A stretch of 64,000 nt of DNA from Nocardia sp. BMG51109 (GTDB lineage Bacteria; Actinomycetota; Actinomycetes; Mycobacteriales; Mycobacteriaceae). Positions 1 to 21,094 of the stretch are shown here, piece after piece. The stretch lies in NCBI RefSeq assembly GCF_000526215.1, contig NZ_JAFQ01000004.1, positions 5,704,001-5,768,000 on the forward strand, given 5' to 3'. The notes below the pieces were generated by a model. That model was not told the DNA's origin, ran no database searches, and worked only from the letters and a program-made list of their open reading frames with translations. Positions within the stretch are counted from its first letter, which is position 1. Each line of letters opens with the position of its first letter. The translations under genes and the position numbers were made by a program.

Positions 1-11482
<11,482 letters not shown>

Positions 11483-11552
11483 GTCTGTATCGGGGTGTGC
11501 CGAGCACACCCCGCGAATGCACTGCCGCCCCGATCGGGGCGGGTGCCGAAAG

Positions 11553-12779
11553 CTAGTCGGCCGACCCGTCGGGCCAGGTGACGGGCAGCCGCTCGACGCC
11601 GTAGATGGCGACCTGGTCGCGCATGCGCACTTGATCGGGCGGCACGGCGAGCGCGATACCCGGGAACCGGCGCAGCAGGGCGCCGAATCCGATGCGCAGC
11701 TCGATACGGCTCAGCTGCTTGCCGAGACACTGGTGCACGCCGTGGCCGAAGGCGAGGTGGCCGCGCGGCGCCCGGGTGACGTCCAGGGCGTCCGGCTCGT
11801 CGGCGAACTGCGCCGGATCCCGGTTGATCGACGGCAGCGACAGCGTGACCGTCTCACCCTGCCTGATCAGCACGCCGTCGACCTCGACGTCCTCCAGCGC
11901 GGTCCGGCTCGGGCCGATGTGCACGACGCTGAGGAACCGGAGCAGCTCCTCCACCGCACCCTCGATGAGCGACGGATCGGCGCGCAGCTTCACCAGCTGT
12001 TCCGGATAGGACAGCAGCGTGAGCGTGCCCAGTGCCAGCATGTCGCTGGTGGTCTGGTGGCCGGCCAGCAACAGCAGCATCCCGATATTGCCGAGTTCCA
12101 GCTCGGTGAGTTCGGCATCGGCGGCGAGGCCGCTGAGCAGGTCGTCGGTGGGCTCGGCTCGCTTGCGCACCGCGAGATCGGCGATGTACTGCACGATCTC
12201 GCCCAGCGCCGCTTCGGATTTCGTGTGATCGGAGCCGAGGCTCAGCGCGGTCTCCGTGCGGTCGAGGAAGAACTCCCGATCCGTATACGGAACCCCGAGC
12301 AGTTCGCAGATCACCAGCATCGGGATCGGCATGGCGAACATCGACACCAGATCGACCGGGGGCCGCGCCCGTGCCATCTCGTCGAGGTGGCTTTCGACGA
12401 TCTCCTCGATCCGCGCCTCGAGCTGATTGATCCGGCGCACCGTGAACTGCGCGGTGAGCAGGCGGCGGAACCGGGTGTGCTCCGGCGGATCCATTTCCAT
12501 GAAGAATCCCGGATAGGCCGGCCGGTTCGGCACGAACGGTCCGGGCATCGGAATATGGATGAGTTCGCTGCGCGAACTGAAACGGGAATCGGCGAGAATC
12601 TTACGCCCGGCCGAATATCCCGAAATCACCCATCCCAGATGTCCGTCCGGGAATCGAAATCTACTGATCGGCTCGTTCTCGCGCCGTATCTGCAATTCCT
12701 CGGCGGGATGGAACAGCTCCCGCCGAATAGTGGGAAAAGCCTCCAGGACCGATGAATCATGGGCCGGACACTGCGACAT
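11553..12779 (-). CDS. Cytochrome P450 (408 aa), probable PKS tailoring oxidase
   Basis: A bacterial class I soluble P450. The heme loop is [15 protein letters not shown] with the Cys ligand, and the ExxR pair lies in EELLRF with the downstream HIGPSRTAL region. The I-helix motif is AGHQTT, so the usual acid before the conserved Thr is Gln. Length is normal for CYP105/CYP107-like enzymes. It starts at an ATG and ends 70 bp before the PKS on the same strand, which suggests an operon and an oxidative tailoring role on the polyketide; the substrate is unknown. No ferredoxin or reductase gene is nearby, so redox partners must come from elsewhere. Confidence 0.93.
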   Translation of the reverse strand: MSQCPAHDSSVLEAFPTIRRELFHPAEELQIRRENEPISRFRFPDGHLGWVISGYSAGRKILADSRFSSRSELIHIPMPGPFVPNRPAYPGFFMEMDPPEHTRFRRLLTAQFTVRRINQLEARIEEIVESHLDEMARARPPVDLVSMFAMPIPMLVICELLGVPYTDREFFLDRTETALSLGSDHTKSEAALGEIVQYIADLAVRKRAEPTDDLLSGLAADAELTELELGNIGMLLLLAGHQTTSDMLALGTLTLLSYPEQLVKLRADPSLIEGAVEELLRFLSVVHIGPSRTALEDVEVDGVLIRQGETVTLSLPSINRDPAQFADEPDALDVTRAPRGHLAFGHGVHQCLGKQLSRIELRIGFGALLRRFPGIALAVPPDQVRMRDQVAIYGVERLPVTWPDGSAD

Positions 12780-12898
12780 CTGGCAAACCCCCCGGGTTAC
12801 TTCATGTTCTGCGTCTCGGCCACAGTCAAACAGATCCTCACGGGGTTGGCAACTGCCGTGTGACCGTTGCCTCTTTGCCGGTGGGAGCGGTTGTGAGA

Positions 12899-12944
12899 TG
12901 CCCCGAGTATTCGGGGCAGACGGGTGCCCCGAATACTCGGGGCA
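12899..12944. promoter_or_regulatory. Paired 20-bp palindromic elements between divergent P450 genes
   Basis: The 341-bp gap 12780-13120 separates two divergent P450 starts. It holds TGCCCCGAGTATTCGGGGCA at 12899-12918 and its exact reverse complement TGCCCCGAATACTCGGGGCA at 12925-12944. Each has 8-bp arms around a 4-bp AT-containing centre, and the centres are 26 bp apart (about 2.5 helical turns). This is the arrangement expected of a cooperative dimeric repressor or activator site controlling both directions. Its regulator is not obvious in the window. Nothing else was recognised in the gap. Confidence 0.65.
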
Positions 12945-13120
12945 AAGGCCGGGGAATCCCGCTCGGGCCGAATGTGTGGTTGTGCGCGGGCCGGTCCTGC
13001 GCTATGAATGTGGTGCGGTGCCGAGAAGTGCGAAAGCCACGGTGCTGTCGAGGGGGTGCCGTGCACTGAACCGGGGGCTCGGCGACCACGCATCATCGCA
13101 TGGGAGTTAGCGAGGAAAAC

Positions 13121-14380
13121 ATGGTCGAGACCGAGATCGGCGACCGTATCGAAGAAGTCGGCGACGATTTCCACGTCGATCCGCATCGATACTACCGGCG
13201 CTGGCGGGAGCGCGGCCCGATCCACCGGGTGCGGTTCTCCGACGGCACCGGCGGCTGGGTGATCATCGGCCACGCCGAGGCCCGCGAGGCGCTGACCGAG
13301 CCGCGGCTGCGCAAGAGCGCGGCCGGGTACTACCGGCTGTTCGGCGATTCCGCGAAGGCCGCCGCCGAGGCGGCGGACTCCGAGGCCGCCACCGAGGTCA
13401 ACGGCGCCGACTCCGACGCGCAGGTGCTGGCATCGCACATGCTCAACAGCGATCCGCCCGACCACACCCGGCTGCGCAAGCTCGTCACCAAGGGCTTCAC
13501 CCCGCGCCGGGTGGCGGCCCTGCGGCCGCGCATCGAGCAGATCACCGCGGACCTGCTCGACGAGATGGCCCGGCACGACGAGGTCGATCTGGTGACGGCG
13601 TTCGCGAACCCGTTGCCCATCACCGTGATCTGCGAACTGCTCGGCGTGCCGTACGACGATCGCGCCGAATTCCAGTCGTGGGCACGGACTCTGGTGAGTT
13701 CGTCCGGTGGCGCCGAGGAGATCGCCGCGGCGTTCTCCGCCATGGCGGGCTATCTGCGAGATCTGGTGGCCGCCAAGCGGGCCCGGCCCGGTGCGGATCT
13801 GCTCTCCGGCCTGCTGCAGGTCCGCGACGACGGCGATCAGCTGTCCGAGCGGGAACTGGTCGCGATGGCGTTCCTGCTGCTGGTGGCCGGCTACGAGACC
13901 ACGGCGAATCTCATCGGCAACGCCACATACGCCCTGCTGTGCAACAGATCCCAGTTCGAGGCGCTGTGCGCCGACCCGTCCCGGGTGCCCGCGGCGGTCG
14001 AGGCGCTGCTGCGCTTCGACGGCCCGGTCGGCTGGGCGACGGTGCGCTACACCGAGGAGCCGGTGCGGGTCGCCGGTGTCGAGATCCCCGGCGGCCAGCT
14101 CGTCTACGTCGCGCTCACCGCCGCCAACCACGACCCGGGTCATCACCCGGACGCCGGCCGTCTCGACATCGGCGCGGAGACCTCCGGGCACCTGGCCTTC
14201 GGCCACGGCATCCACTTCTGCCTCGGCGCCCCGCTGGCGCGGCTGGAGGCGGAGATCGCGTTCACGCAATTGGTGCGGCGTTTTCCGGGCCTCCGGCCGG
14301 CATGGTCCGGTGCACCCGAATGGCATCGGGGCGCGTTGATTCGCGGACTCGAGGAACTGCCGGTCCGCCTGCGGGCGTAG
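13121..14380 (+). CDS. Cytochrome P450 (419 aa)
   Basis: The I helix is AGYETT, ExxR lies in EALLRF, and the heme loop is [17 protein letters not shown]; all key motifs are intact. The start at 13121 (MVETEIGD) is preferred to the in-frame ATG at 13100 because GAGGAAA at 13113-13119 sits just upstream of it. The B-C loop region carries an Ala/Asp-rich stretch (roughly residues 75-100) that lengthens the substrate-recognition area. The gene is divergent from the first P450 and shares its operator-bearing gap, so it probably belongs to the same biosynthetic regulon. The substrate cannot be predicted. Confidence 0.93.
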   Translation: MVETEIGDRIEEVGDDFHVDPHRYYRRWRERGPIHRVRFSDGTGGWVIIGHAEAREALTEPRLRKSAAGYYRLFGDSAKAAAEAADSEAATEVNGADSDAQVLASHMLNSDPPDHTRLRKLVTKGFTPRRVAALRPRIEQITADLLDEMARHDEVDLVTAFANPLPITVICELLGVPYDDRAEFQSWARTLVSSSGGAEEIAAAFSAMAGYLRDLVAAKRARPGADLLSGLLQVRDDGDQLSERELVAMAFLLLVAGYETTANLIGNATYALLCNRSQFEALCADPSRVPAAVEALLRFDGPVGWATVRYTEEPVRVAGVEIPGGQLVYVALTAANHDPGHHPDAGRLDIGAETSGHLAFGHGIHFCLGAPLARLEAEIAFTQLVRRFPGLRPAWSGAPEWHRGALIRGLEELPVRLRA

Positions 14381-14446
14381 AACGCCACCGCCCGGGTATT
14401 CCGGAATCTATACTCCGACAATTACATCGACACATCTGGGGGAATT

Positions 14447-14803
14447 GTGCTGGACCGATTCGGCTGGCAACTACAGGTCGGCGACGCGGTCACCGTGCGT
14501 GGCAGCTCCGACGGGGTGGCGCATCTGCACGGTTCGCAGGGAGTCATCGCGGGATTCGACGAGGATCGTGCACTCGTCGAATTGATTGCCGATGCTTCGC
14601 TCTATCGGTACGACGACCCGATCCCGCTGTACCCCCACGATCTCGAGTACGGTCGTGTCGGCGTGACGATCGATGCCGATCTGCGCGACAAGATGATCGA
14701 GGATTGCGCCAGAATCCGCATGGAATCCGTGGTCGAGGCCGGTATCGAAGAATCGCTGCTGACACCCGAACAAGGGGAATGGTTGCGCAAACGGATGAAA
14801 TAG
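14447..14803 (+). CDS. Small conserved hypothetical protein (118 aa)
   Basis: It starts at GTG 14447 behind a GGGGGAA Shine-Dalgarno. The N-terminal half (LQVGDAVTVRGSSDG ... GSQGVIAGFDEDRALVEL) has the look of a small beta-barrel (KOW/SH3-like). The C-terminal half is helical and charged, ending EWLRKRMK. It has no signal peptide or membrane segment. It lies 66 bp after the second P450 on the same strand and may be co-transcribed, but nothing ties it to polyketide chemistry. It is not recognised as a named family. Confidence 0.7.
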   Translation: MLDRFGWQLQVGDAVTVRGSSDGVAHLHGSQGVIAGFDEDRALVELIADASLYRYDDPIPLYPHDLEYGRVGVTIDADLRDKMIEDCARIRMESVVEAGIEESLLTPEQGEWLRKRMK

Positions 14804-14811
14804 GGGGTGGC

Positions 14812-16968
14812 TCAATCGATCAGCGGATCGCGCGGCATGCCGAGAATTCGTTCCGCGATCTGATTGCGGGTGACCTCGGAGGTGCCGCCGGCGATGGCCA
14901 TACCCCGCGCGCCGAGTACCACGAGGTTCGCCAGCGCCGTGGGGCCTTCCGCCAGTGCGAGATCCGGGCCCATCAGCCCGGCCAGGATCGCCGCCCGTTC
15001 GCCGACGTGCTCGGCCAGCTTCAGCTTGGTGACATTGCCCTCGGGGCCCGGCCCGGTGCCCTCGATGCTGCGCACCGCGCGGCGGAGGTTGAGCAGGCGC
15101 AGGGCGTGGTCGTCGGCGAGGAATCGGCCGACCCGGACGGGCGCGTCGGCGACCCGGCCGGGATTCTGGGCGACCAGCGGCACCAGGGTGGCCGCGGCGG
15201 ACATGGCCGCCCCGGAGCCGCCGCCGATGCTGACGCGTTCGTTGCCGAGCGTTGCCCGCGCGACGGTCCATCCGGTGCCGGGCGCGCCCACGACGTCCTC
15301 GTCGGGCACGAACACGTCGTCGAAGAACACCTCGTTGAATTCCGAACCGCCGGTGAGCATGCGCAGCGGGCGGACCTGCACGCCGGGCGCCTGCATATCG
15401 ATGATCACCGTGGTGATGCCGGCGTGTTTGGCGGCGTCGACGTCGCTGCGCACGGTGGCGAGGCCGCGGCGGCTGTAGTGCGCGCCGCTGGTCCAGACCT
15501 TCTGGCCGGTGATCTTCCAGCCGCCCTCGACGCGGGTGGCCCGCGTCTGCACCGCCGCGGCGTCGGATCCGGCGCCGGGTTCGGAGAACAGCTGGCACCA
15601 GACCTCTTCCTGGCGCAGTGCCTTGCCGACGAATCGTTCGATCTGGCCGGGCGTTCCGTGCTGGATGAGGGTGAGCACGACCCAGCCGGTGATCGAGTAG
15701 TCGGGGCGCCGCACGCCGGCCCGGGTGAACTCCTCATCGATCACCAGCTGTTCGACGGCGCCGGCGGCCCGGCCCCAGGGGCGCGGCCAGTGCGGCATGA
15801 TGTATCCGGTCGCGATCAGCTCGTCGCGTTGCGCCGTCGCGTCGAGGGCGGCGATCCGCTCGGCGGCCGCGCGGACCGAGGCGCGCAGCTCATCGGTGCC
15901 CGCGGGCAGGTCGAGGCTGTTGTCCCGGGTCACGCCCGCCGAGGTCAGGGTGAACACGTCGTGGGCCGGGCCGTCGCCGCCGAGCAGCGCCTGGGCGGTT
16001 CGCGCCCGGCGCAGATGCAGGTGCGCGTCGTGTTCCCAGGTGAAGCCGATGCCGCCGTGCACCTGGATGTTCAGTTCGGCGTTGTGCACGTATCCGGGCA
16101 GGGCGAGCGCCGCGGCGGCCGCGGCCATCAGCTCGAACTGCCGCTCGTCGGCGCCCTCGGCGCGCGCCGCGTCCCACACCGTGGCCACCGCCGATTCGGC
16201 CGTCATCAACATGGTGGCGCAGTGGTGCTTGACCGCCTGGAAGGTGGCGATGGTGCGGCCGAACTGCTTGCGCCCCTTGGCGTATTCGACGGCGGTCTCG
16301 ACGCACTCGGCCGCGCCGCCGACGGCCTCGGCGGACAGGACCGTCCGGGCGCGGGCGAGTGCGGCCGGACGCGCGCCCGCCACGACGCCGACCGCGGCAT
16401 CGGTCAGGGTCACCCGGCCGGAGCGGCGGGTGGGATCCATATTCTCCGGCACCTCGACCCGGACACCGGCGGCGTCGCGCCGCACGATCAGCATGTCGTC
16501 GCCCGCGGCGAGCAGCAGCAGATCGGCGAGCCCCGCACCGAGCACGACACCGGCCGCGCCGCTCGCCCGGCCGTCGCGCACGGTGAGATCGCCGCCGAAA
16601 CCGATACCGGCCGTGACCGATCCGTCGACCAGCCCGGGCAGCAATTCGGCCCGCTGCTCCTCCGTGCCGCGCGCCGCCAGCACGGCCGAGACGATCACGG
16701 TGGGGACGAACGGGCCCGGCGCGACGGCGCGCCCCAGCTCCTCGACGACGATCACCAGTTCGGGCAGCCCGTACCCGGAGCCGCCGTACCGGGCGCCGAT
16801 GTGCAGGCCCGGCCAGCCGAGTTCGGCCAGCTCCGGCCAGAACCCGGGCCGGCTCTCCTCGGGCGAGTCGAGCAGTTCCCGCGCCGCGCCGCGCGCCTTG
16901 TGGCTGATCAGGAACGCACGCGCCACGTCGGCGAGTTCGCGGTGGTCGTCGGTCAGTGCGATACCCAT
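14812..16968 (-). CDS. Two-domain acyl-CoA dehydrogenase (FadE34/FadE6-type fusion, 718 aa)
   Basis: Two complete acyl-CoA dehydrogenase domains lie in one chain. The N-terminal copy (about 1-330) ends with QVHGGIGFTWEHD, supplying the usual active-site Glu region. The C-terminal copy (about 370-718) carries FSEPGAGSD, ITGQKVWTSGA and the terminal GGTSEVTRNQIAERILG. Such tandem fusions are known in mycobacteria, where some act on cholesterol side-chain or branched acyl-CoAs. The start is ATG 16968 with GAGGAGG just upstream; the open frame continues to 17139 but lacks such a site. It lies convergent to and 8 bp from the 118-aa gene. The substrate is unknown and FAD dependence is inferred from the family. 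Confidence 0.92.
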   Translation of the reverse strand: MGIALTDDHRELADVARAFLISHKARGAARELLDSPEESRPGFWPELAELGWPGLHIGARYGGSGYGLPELVIVVEELGRAVAPGPFVPTVIVSAVLAARGTEEQRAELLPGLVDGSVTAGIGFGGDLTVRDGRASGAAGVVLGAGLADLLLLAAGDDMLIVRRDAAGVRVEVPENMDPTRRSGRVTLTDAAVGVVAGARPAALARARTVLSAEAVGGAAECVETAVEYAKGRKQFGRTIATFQAVKHHCATMLMTAESAVATVWDAARAEGADERQFELMAAAAAALALPGYVHNAELNIQVHGGIGFTWEHDAHLHLRRARTAQALLGGDGPAHDVFTLTSAGVTRDNSLDLPAGTDELRASVRAAAERIAALDATAQRDELIATGYIMPHWPRPWGRAAGAVEQLVIDEEFTRAGVRRPDYSITGWVVLTLIQHGTPGQIERFVGKALRQEEVWCQLFSEPGAGSDAAAVQTRATRVEGGWKITGQKVWTSGAHYSRRGLATVRSDVDAAKHAGITTVIIDMQAPGVQVRPLRMLTGGSEFNEVFFDDVFVPDEDVVGAPGTGWTVARATLGNERVSIGGGSGAAMSAAATLVPLVAQNPGRVADAPVRVGRFLADDHALRLLNLRRAVRSIEGTGPGPEGNVTKLKLAEHVGERAAILAGLMGPDLALAEGPTALANLVVLGARGMAIAGGTSEVTRNQIAERILGMPRDPLID

Positions 16969-17031
16969 CGGATCCTCCTCGGGGGCGGCGATGCCCGTGC
17001 GCCACGGGCGCCGAACCCGACTGTACGCAAT

Positions 17032-17050
17032 CCGAATCGCCCGGATTCGG
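17032..17050. promoter_or_regulatory. Inverted repeat upstream of the fadE-like gene
   Basis: CCGAATC-GCCCG-GATTCGG, with perfect 7-bp arms, lies 64-82 bp before the fadE-like start in the 373-bp gap 16969-17341. It could be an operator or the stem of an upstream attenuator. No other feature was recognised in this gap. Confidence 0.4.
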
Positions 17051-17341
17051 TCCTTCGGGCCCGGCGGCGCGCAACGTCCGTTCCGGGTCGCGCTCGCACG
17101 CCCCGTCGCAGTTACTGTACCGACGTCCACGCCTGCCACGCCGCCGATTCTCCGAATGGATTACCGGGCAGCACAGGTGATTACGCGGCAGTCGTTACCG
17201 GTCCCCGCCGGTCACGCGCGAGGGTGACCGGCGTCCGGTGCACGCGGTGGCATCATTCCGGCGCGAGCGTTGTGGTCATCTCGGCCGAAGCCCGCCGGGC
17301 TGGCGAAGTGCAGTGTCACTTCGGGAAGACGGGGCTCCGAG

Positions 17342-18274
17342 TCAGCCGAATTCCTCGTGGTGGTCCAGCCACCATCGGGCGATGTCGGCGCGGCGGGCGA
17401 ACCAGACGTCGCCGCGGGCGAGGGCGTGGTCGACGAAATCGCGGACGGCGCGGGCCCGGCCGGGCATGCCGGCCCAGCGACCGTGCAGGCCGATCGTCAT
17501 CATCCGGGGGTGCGTCGCCCCCTCATCCCACAGGTCGTCGAAACCCATTGCCAGGTAACGGAAGAACGACGTGGGGTCGGCATAGCCGGGGAAGGCGAAC
17601 CGCATGTCGTTGAAGGTCAGCGAGTACGGGACGACCAGATGCCGGCCCGCCGCGGTCTCGGTGAAGTACGGCAGATCGTCGTTGTAGGCGTCCGAATCGT
17701 AGAGGAATCCGCCCTCGGCCGCGACGAGTTCCCGGGTGTGCGCCGTGGGTGTGCAGCGGGAATGCCAGCCGACCGGCCGGGTGCCGCAGGCCGTTTCGAT
17801 GGCGGCCACCGCGCGGGCGATATCGTCGCGCTCCTCGGACTCCGACAGCCGCCACAGTTCCTCCCAGCGCCAGCCGTGTGCCATCGGCTCGTGCCCCGCC
17901 GCCGCGATGTACTCGCCGATCGCGGGATTCTCCCGCAACGCGCGCCCGCAGCAGTTGAACGTCGCGGGCAACCCGTACTCGTCCAGGATTCGGCCGAGAC
18001 GCCATGTTCCGGAACGGCTCTCGTATTCGAAGCTCGATTCGACGCACAGGTCCCGGATACCGGGCCGGGTGGGGTTGATGGCGACCCCGAATTCGCCCGC
18101 CGCCTCCCGCCGCCCGTCTCCGGCGGCGAAACTGTACTCGGCGCCGGCCTCGTAGTTGACCACGATGCTGACCGCGATCCGCGCGCCGCCCGGCCACACC
18201 ACCTGCGGCGGCACCGGGCCGTAGCCGACGAAATCGCGACGCGGGCCGGCGCCGGCGTTCCCGTGCTCAGACAT
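17342..18274 (-). CDS. PuuE-type polysaccharide deacetylase / allantoinase homologue 1 (310 aa)
   Basis: NodB-fold hydrolase of the PuuE branch. The metal-box region reads VNYEAGAE in place of TFDDG (PuuE-like), followed by FEYESRSGTWRL, GHEPMAHGWRWEE and, near the end, GLHGRWAGMPGRA. Length matches PuuE enzymes (about 308 aa), which hydrolyse allantoin or related cyclic amides. ATG 18274 overlaps the end of the NCS1 permease gene by 8 bp, indicating translational coupling as the last gene of a four-gene operon. It is about half identical by eye to the first gene of the same operon, so the pair may handle two related substrates or two steps. It has no signal peptide and is therefore cytoplasmic. 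Chitooligosaccharide deacetylation is a less likely alternative. Confidence 0.85.
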   Translation of the reverse strand: MSEHGNAGAGPRRDFVGYGPVPPQVVWPGGARIAVSIVVNYEAGAEYSFAAGDGRREAAGEFGVAINPTRPGIRDLCVESSFEYESRSGTWRLGRILDEYGLPATFNCCGRALRENPAIGEYIAAAGHEPMAHGWRWEELWRLSESEERDDIARAVAAIETACGTRPVGWHSRCTPTAHTRELVAAEGGFLYDSDAYNDDLPYFTETAAGRHLVVPYSLTFNDMRFAFPGYADPTSFFRYLAMGFDDLWDEGATHPRMMTIGLHGRWAGMPGRARAVRDFVDHALARGDVWFARRADIARWWLDHHEEFG

Positions 18275-19751
18275 GGGTGGCCTCCGGCGCGCTGCCGGCG
18301 GGTCCGGGCGCGGCGACGCGACTCGCCGCCAGGTATGTTCCCGCGGCGAGTGCCGCACCCAGCGCCCACGAGAACGGCGCGGCCGCATGCCATGCGGGCA
18401 CCAGCGCGACAGGTATCGCGACGGCGGCGCCGATCGCCGCCGACAGCATCGCCCGCGGGTTGACCCCGCGCCGGTACCAATACCTCCCGCCGCCTTCGAC
18501 ATAGAGCTCGTCGACCACGACCCGGGTGCGGCGCACCAGGTAGTAATCGGACATGATCACCCCGAACAACGGGCCCAGCAGCGCGCCCAGACCGCCGATG
18601 AAATAGTCGACGACTACCGGACTGGAGTACAACGCCCACGGGCACACCAGGATCGAGCCGACCGCGGCGATGAATCCGCCCCGCTCGAAGGTGATGTACC
18701 GGGGCGCCACATTGGCGAAATCGAATGCGGGGGACACCACGTTCGCGGCGACGTTGACACCGACGGTGGCGACGGTGAACACGAGGGTGGCGAACACCAG
18801 CACCGGAGTGTTGTCGATGCGCTGGACCAGCTCGATCGGATCGGTGATCGGCTCCCCGAACAGTGTGACGCTCGCCGTGGTGACCACCGCGACCGTCACC
18901 GCGAAGACCAGGAAATTCACCGGCAGCCCCCACAGATTCGCCCGCCGCATCGACCGCGGCGACGGGCTGGCGCGGGTGAAATCGCTGATATTGAGCAGGA
19001 ATGTGCCGAAGAACGACACGATCAGCCCGACGATGGAGGCGAACTGGAGCACCGCCGACCCGCCGTGCACCCGCTCGGGCGAGACCTCGACGCCGGGGGC
19101 GAACCCGGTGCGCACCAGCACCCAGCCCAGCAGCACGAACATCACCAGATAGACCGCCGGACCCGCCCAGTTCTGGTATTTGCGCACCGCTTCCATGCCG
19201 TGCCGCACCACCAGCAGTTGTGCCGCCCACAGCGCCAGGAACGCGCACCACCCCAGGGCGGACAGGCCGAGGAAGCCGGTCCGGTTCCACGACTCCAGTC
19301 CGGGCGCCAACCGCAACGCGAGCGCCGAAATCGCCACCGAGCCCAGATAGGTCTGCACGCCGTACCAGAACACGGCCAGCACGCCGCGCACCAGCGCGGG
19401 GACGTTGGCGCCGAAGACGCCGAAACTGATGCGCGCCACGACCGGATACGGGACGCCGGTGCGCTGCCCGATCGCGCCGCTGAGGTTCATCAGCGCGTAG
19501 ACCAGGACGAGCGCCACGAGCATCGCCGCGAGGACGGTCCAGGTGCCCAGGCCGTGGAAGAAGAATCCGATGGCGAAGGTGTAGGCACCGACGTTGTGCA
19601 GCACCGACATCCACAGCGCGAACACGCTGTAGCCGCTCCAGCTCTTCACCGTGGCCGGCGCGAGATCGGGATTGCGCAGGCGCGAGGCCGGCGGTTCGGG
19701 CATCGGACGACTCCTCGAAAAGTGGCCGGGCAGTGTGGGTTCGGTGGTCAT
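18267..19751 (-). CDS. NCS1-family nucleobase/allantoin/hydantoin permease (494 aa)
   Basis: A cytosine/purine/uracil/allantoin permease family (NCS1) protein with about 12 membrane segments. NPDLAP near the N terminus precedes the WS-GYSVFALWMSVLHN first helix, and VPYPVVARISFGVFGAN is the typical family stretch, followed by a conserved NISDFTR region. The start ATG 19751 overlaps the stop of the upstream MFS gene as ATGA. These transporters import nucleobases, allantoin or hydantoins by cation symport. Its position between two PuuE-like hydrolases supports import of a cyclic ureide or amide. The substrate is not proven. Confidence 0.9.
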   Translation of the reverse strand: MTTEPTLPGHFSRSRPMPEPPASRLRNPDLAPATVKSWSGYSVFALWMSVLHNVGAYTFAIGFFFHGLGTWTVLAAMLVALVLVYALMNLSGAIGQRTGVPYPVVARISFGVFGANVPALVRGVLAVFWYGVQTYLGSVAISALALRLAPGLESWNRTGFLGLSALGWCAFLALWAAQLLVVRHGMEAVRKYQNWAGPAVYLVMFVLLGWVLVRTGFAPGVEVSPERVHGGSAVLQFASIVGLIVSFFGTFLLNISDFTRASPSPRSMRRANLWGLPVNFLVFAVTVAVVTTASVTLFGEPITDPIELVQRIDNTPVLVFATLVFTVATVGVNVAANVVSPAFDFANVAPRYITFERGGFIAAVGSILVCPWALYSSPVVVDYFIGGLGALLGPLFGVIMSDYYLVRRTRVVVDELYVEGGGRYWYRRGVNPRAMLSAAIGAAVAIPVALVPAWHAAAPFSWALGAALAAGTYLAASRVAAPGPAGSAPEATHV

Positions 19752-21094
19752 CGGGCGCTTCCCTCCACGGCGTGGCCGGGCCGGATCCGTGGCGCGCCGA
19801 GGATCAGCACGGCGGCCACCGCGCAGGCCATGGCCCCGGAACCGGCGGCGGCCGTGGCGCTCCACCCCAGGTCCTGCAACCCGCCGTAGAGCAGCGGCCC
19901 GACGATTCCGCCGAGCGGTCCGACCGCGCCGATCAATGCCGCTCCGCTGCCGCGCACCCGGGTCGGGAACACCTCACCGAGATAGGTGAACAGCGGTGCG
20001 GCGGCGCCCTGCGCGAAAAACAGTGTGAGCGAATAGGACACGATGACGGCCGTGCTGCCGGTGGCGCCGAACAGTAGATAGACGGTCAGGGCTCCGGCGA
20101 GCAGCTGGGCGGCGGCGACGGTCTCGCGCCGCCCGATCCGGTCGCCGAGATGGCCGAGGACCAGGTAGCCGACCAGGGCAACCAGGTTGGCCACCACCAC
20201 GATCCACAGCGCACTCGTCACCGATACGCCCTTGACGTCGCCGAGCACCGTGGTCGCGAGCACGGTCAGCTGCGAGTCGGCGATCAGCTTCACGAAGAAG
20301 CCCAGCGCCAGGCACAGCGTCGGCCGCCGCAGCCGGCCGCGGAACAGTTCGGCATACGTATTGCGTTGTGCGCCGGGCTCTTCCATGCCCCAGTCCCGTG
20401 CGAGCGCGGCCGCCTCGGCCGTCGCACCCGCGGAACGCAGTTCGCGCAGCCGCCGGAGCTTCAGGAAATGCGGCGACTCGCGCAGCCGGGTCCGCAGCAC
20501 GAGCATCACCAGCAGCGGGAAGAGCGCCACCGCGAACACTCCGCGCCAGCCGATCACCGGCTCCAGCAGCGCGGCCAGCCCGGCCGACAGCATGACGCCG
20601 ACCGGCCAGCCCGCCTGCACCATCCCGTACAGCAGACCCCGGCGGCGGGGACCGTAGACCTCGTTCAGATAGGCCGCGTTCACCGATTGCTCGGCCGATC
20701 CGAAGCCGGACAGCGCCCGGGCGAGTACCAGGCTGACCGGTCCCACGGCCACGGCCGCCAGCCCGGAGCTGACCGCGGCGCCGGAGGTGGTCAGCAGCAG
20801 CGCGGGCCGCCGGCCGAGCCGGTCGATCATCGGCCCCACCGCCAGCGCCAGCACGACCGAGCCCGCGGAGACGGCGGTCGCGACGTAGGACGCCGTACTG
20901 GACGACCAGTGGAAATCGTCGCGGATCACCGGCAGCAGATTGCCGAAGGTGATCTGGTCGTAGACCGACAGCGTCCACGCCAGGAAGGCGACCACCGAGG
21001 TGTAACCGATCTGCCGCCGCGTGAACGGCGCGAACGCCGGATCGGCGTGGAGTGTCTCGATGTCGCTCACGCGGACTCGCCGGTGCGTGCTCAC
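19748..21094 (-). CDS. MFS transporter, sugar/aromatic-acid-symporter-like (448 aa)
   Basis: A 12-helix major facilitator. The loop 2-3 motif is DRLGRRPALL, and the loop 8-9 equivalent GDRIGRRE plus GEVFPTRVRGSG resemble the MHS/sugar-porter group. GTG 21094 overlaps the stop of the preceding deacetylase gene as GTGA, so it is preferred over the in-frame GTG at 21070. A long cytoplasmic central loop (RLRESPHFLKLRRLRELR ... ) separates the two halves. It is the second gene of the four-gene operon. Two unrelated importers in one operon suggest two substrates, or one importer and one product exporter. Confidence 0.9.
   Translation of the reverse strand: MSTHRRVRVSDIETLHADPAFAPFTRRQIGYTSVVAFLAWTLSVYDQITFGNLLPVIRDDFHWSSSTASYVATAVSAGSVVLALAVGPMIDRLGRRPALLLTTSGAAVSSGLAAVAVGPVSLVLARALSGFGSAEQSVNAAYLNEVYGPRRRGLLYGMVQAGWPVGVMLSAGLAALLEPVIGWRGVFAVALFPLLVMLVLRTRLRESPHFLKLRRLRELRSAGATAEAAALARDWGMEEPGAQRNTYAELFRGRLRRPTLCLALGFFVKLIADSQLTVLATTVLGDVKGVSVTSALWIVVVANLVALVGYLVLGHLGDRIGRRETVAAAQLLAGALTVYLLFGATGSTAVIVSYSLTLFFAQGAAAPLFTYLGEVFPTRVRGSGAALIGAVGPLGGIVGPLLYGGLQDLGWSATAAAGSGAMACAVAAVLILGAPRIRPGHAVEGSAR

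Noticed and set aside
12899..12944. Reading the paired palindromes as a transcription terminator or CRISPR repeats
   Set aside because: They lie between two divergent starts, have no T-tract, and only two copies exist with a 6-bp spacer.
14471..15598. A minus-strand frame opposite the 118-aa gene
   Set aside because: An out-of-frame shadow of the acyl-CoA dehydrogenase 3' end extended across a smaller plus-strand gene with a good Shine-Dalgarno.
13678..17613. A 1,311-codon plus-strand open frame
   Set aside because: It overlaps the P450 in another frame and runs antisense to the acyl-CoA dehydrogenase; no recognisable motifs.
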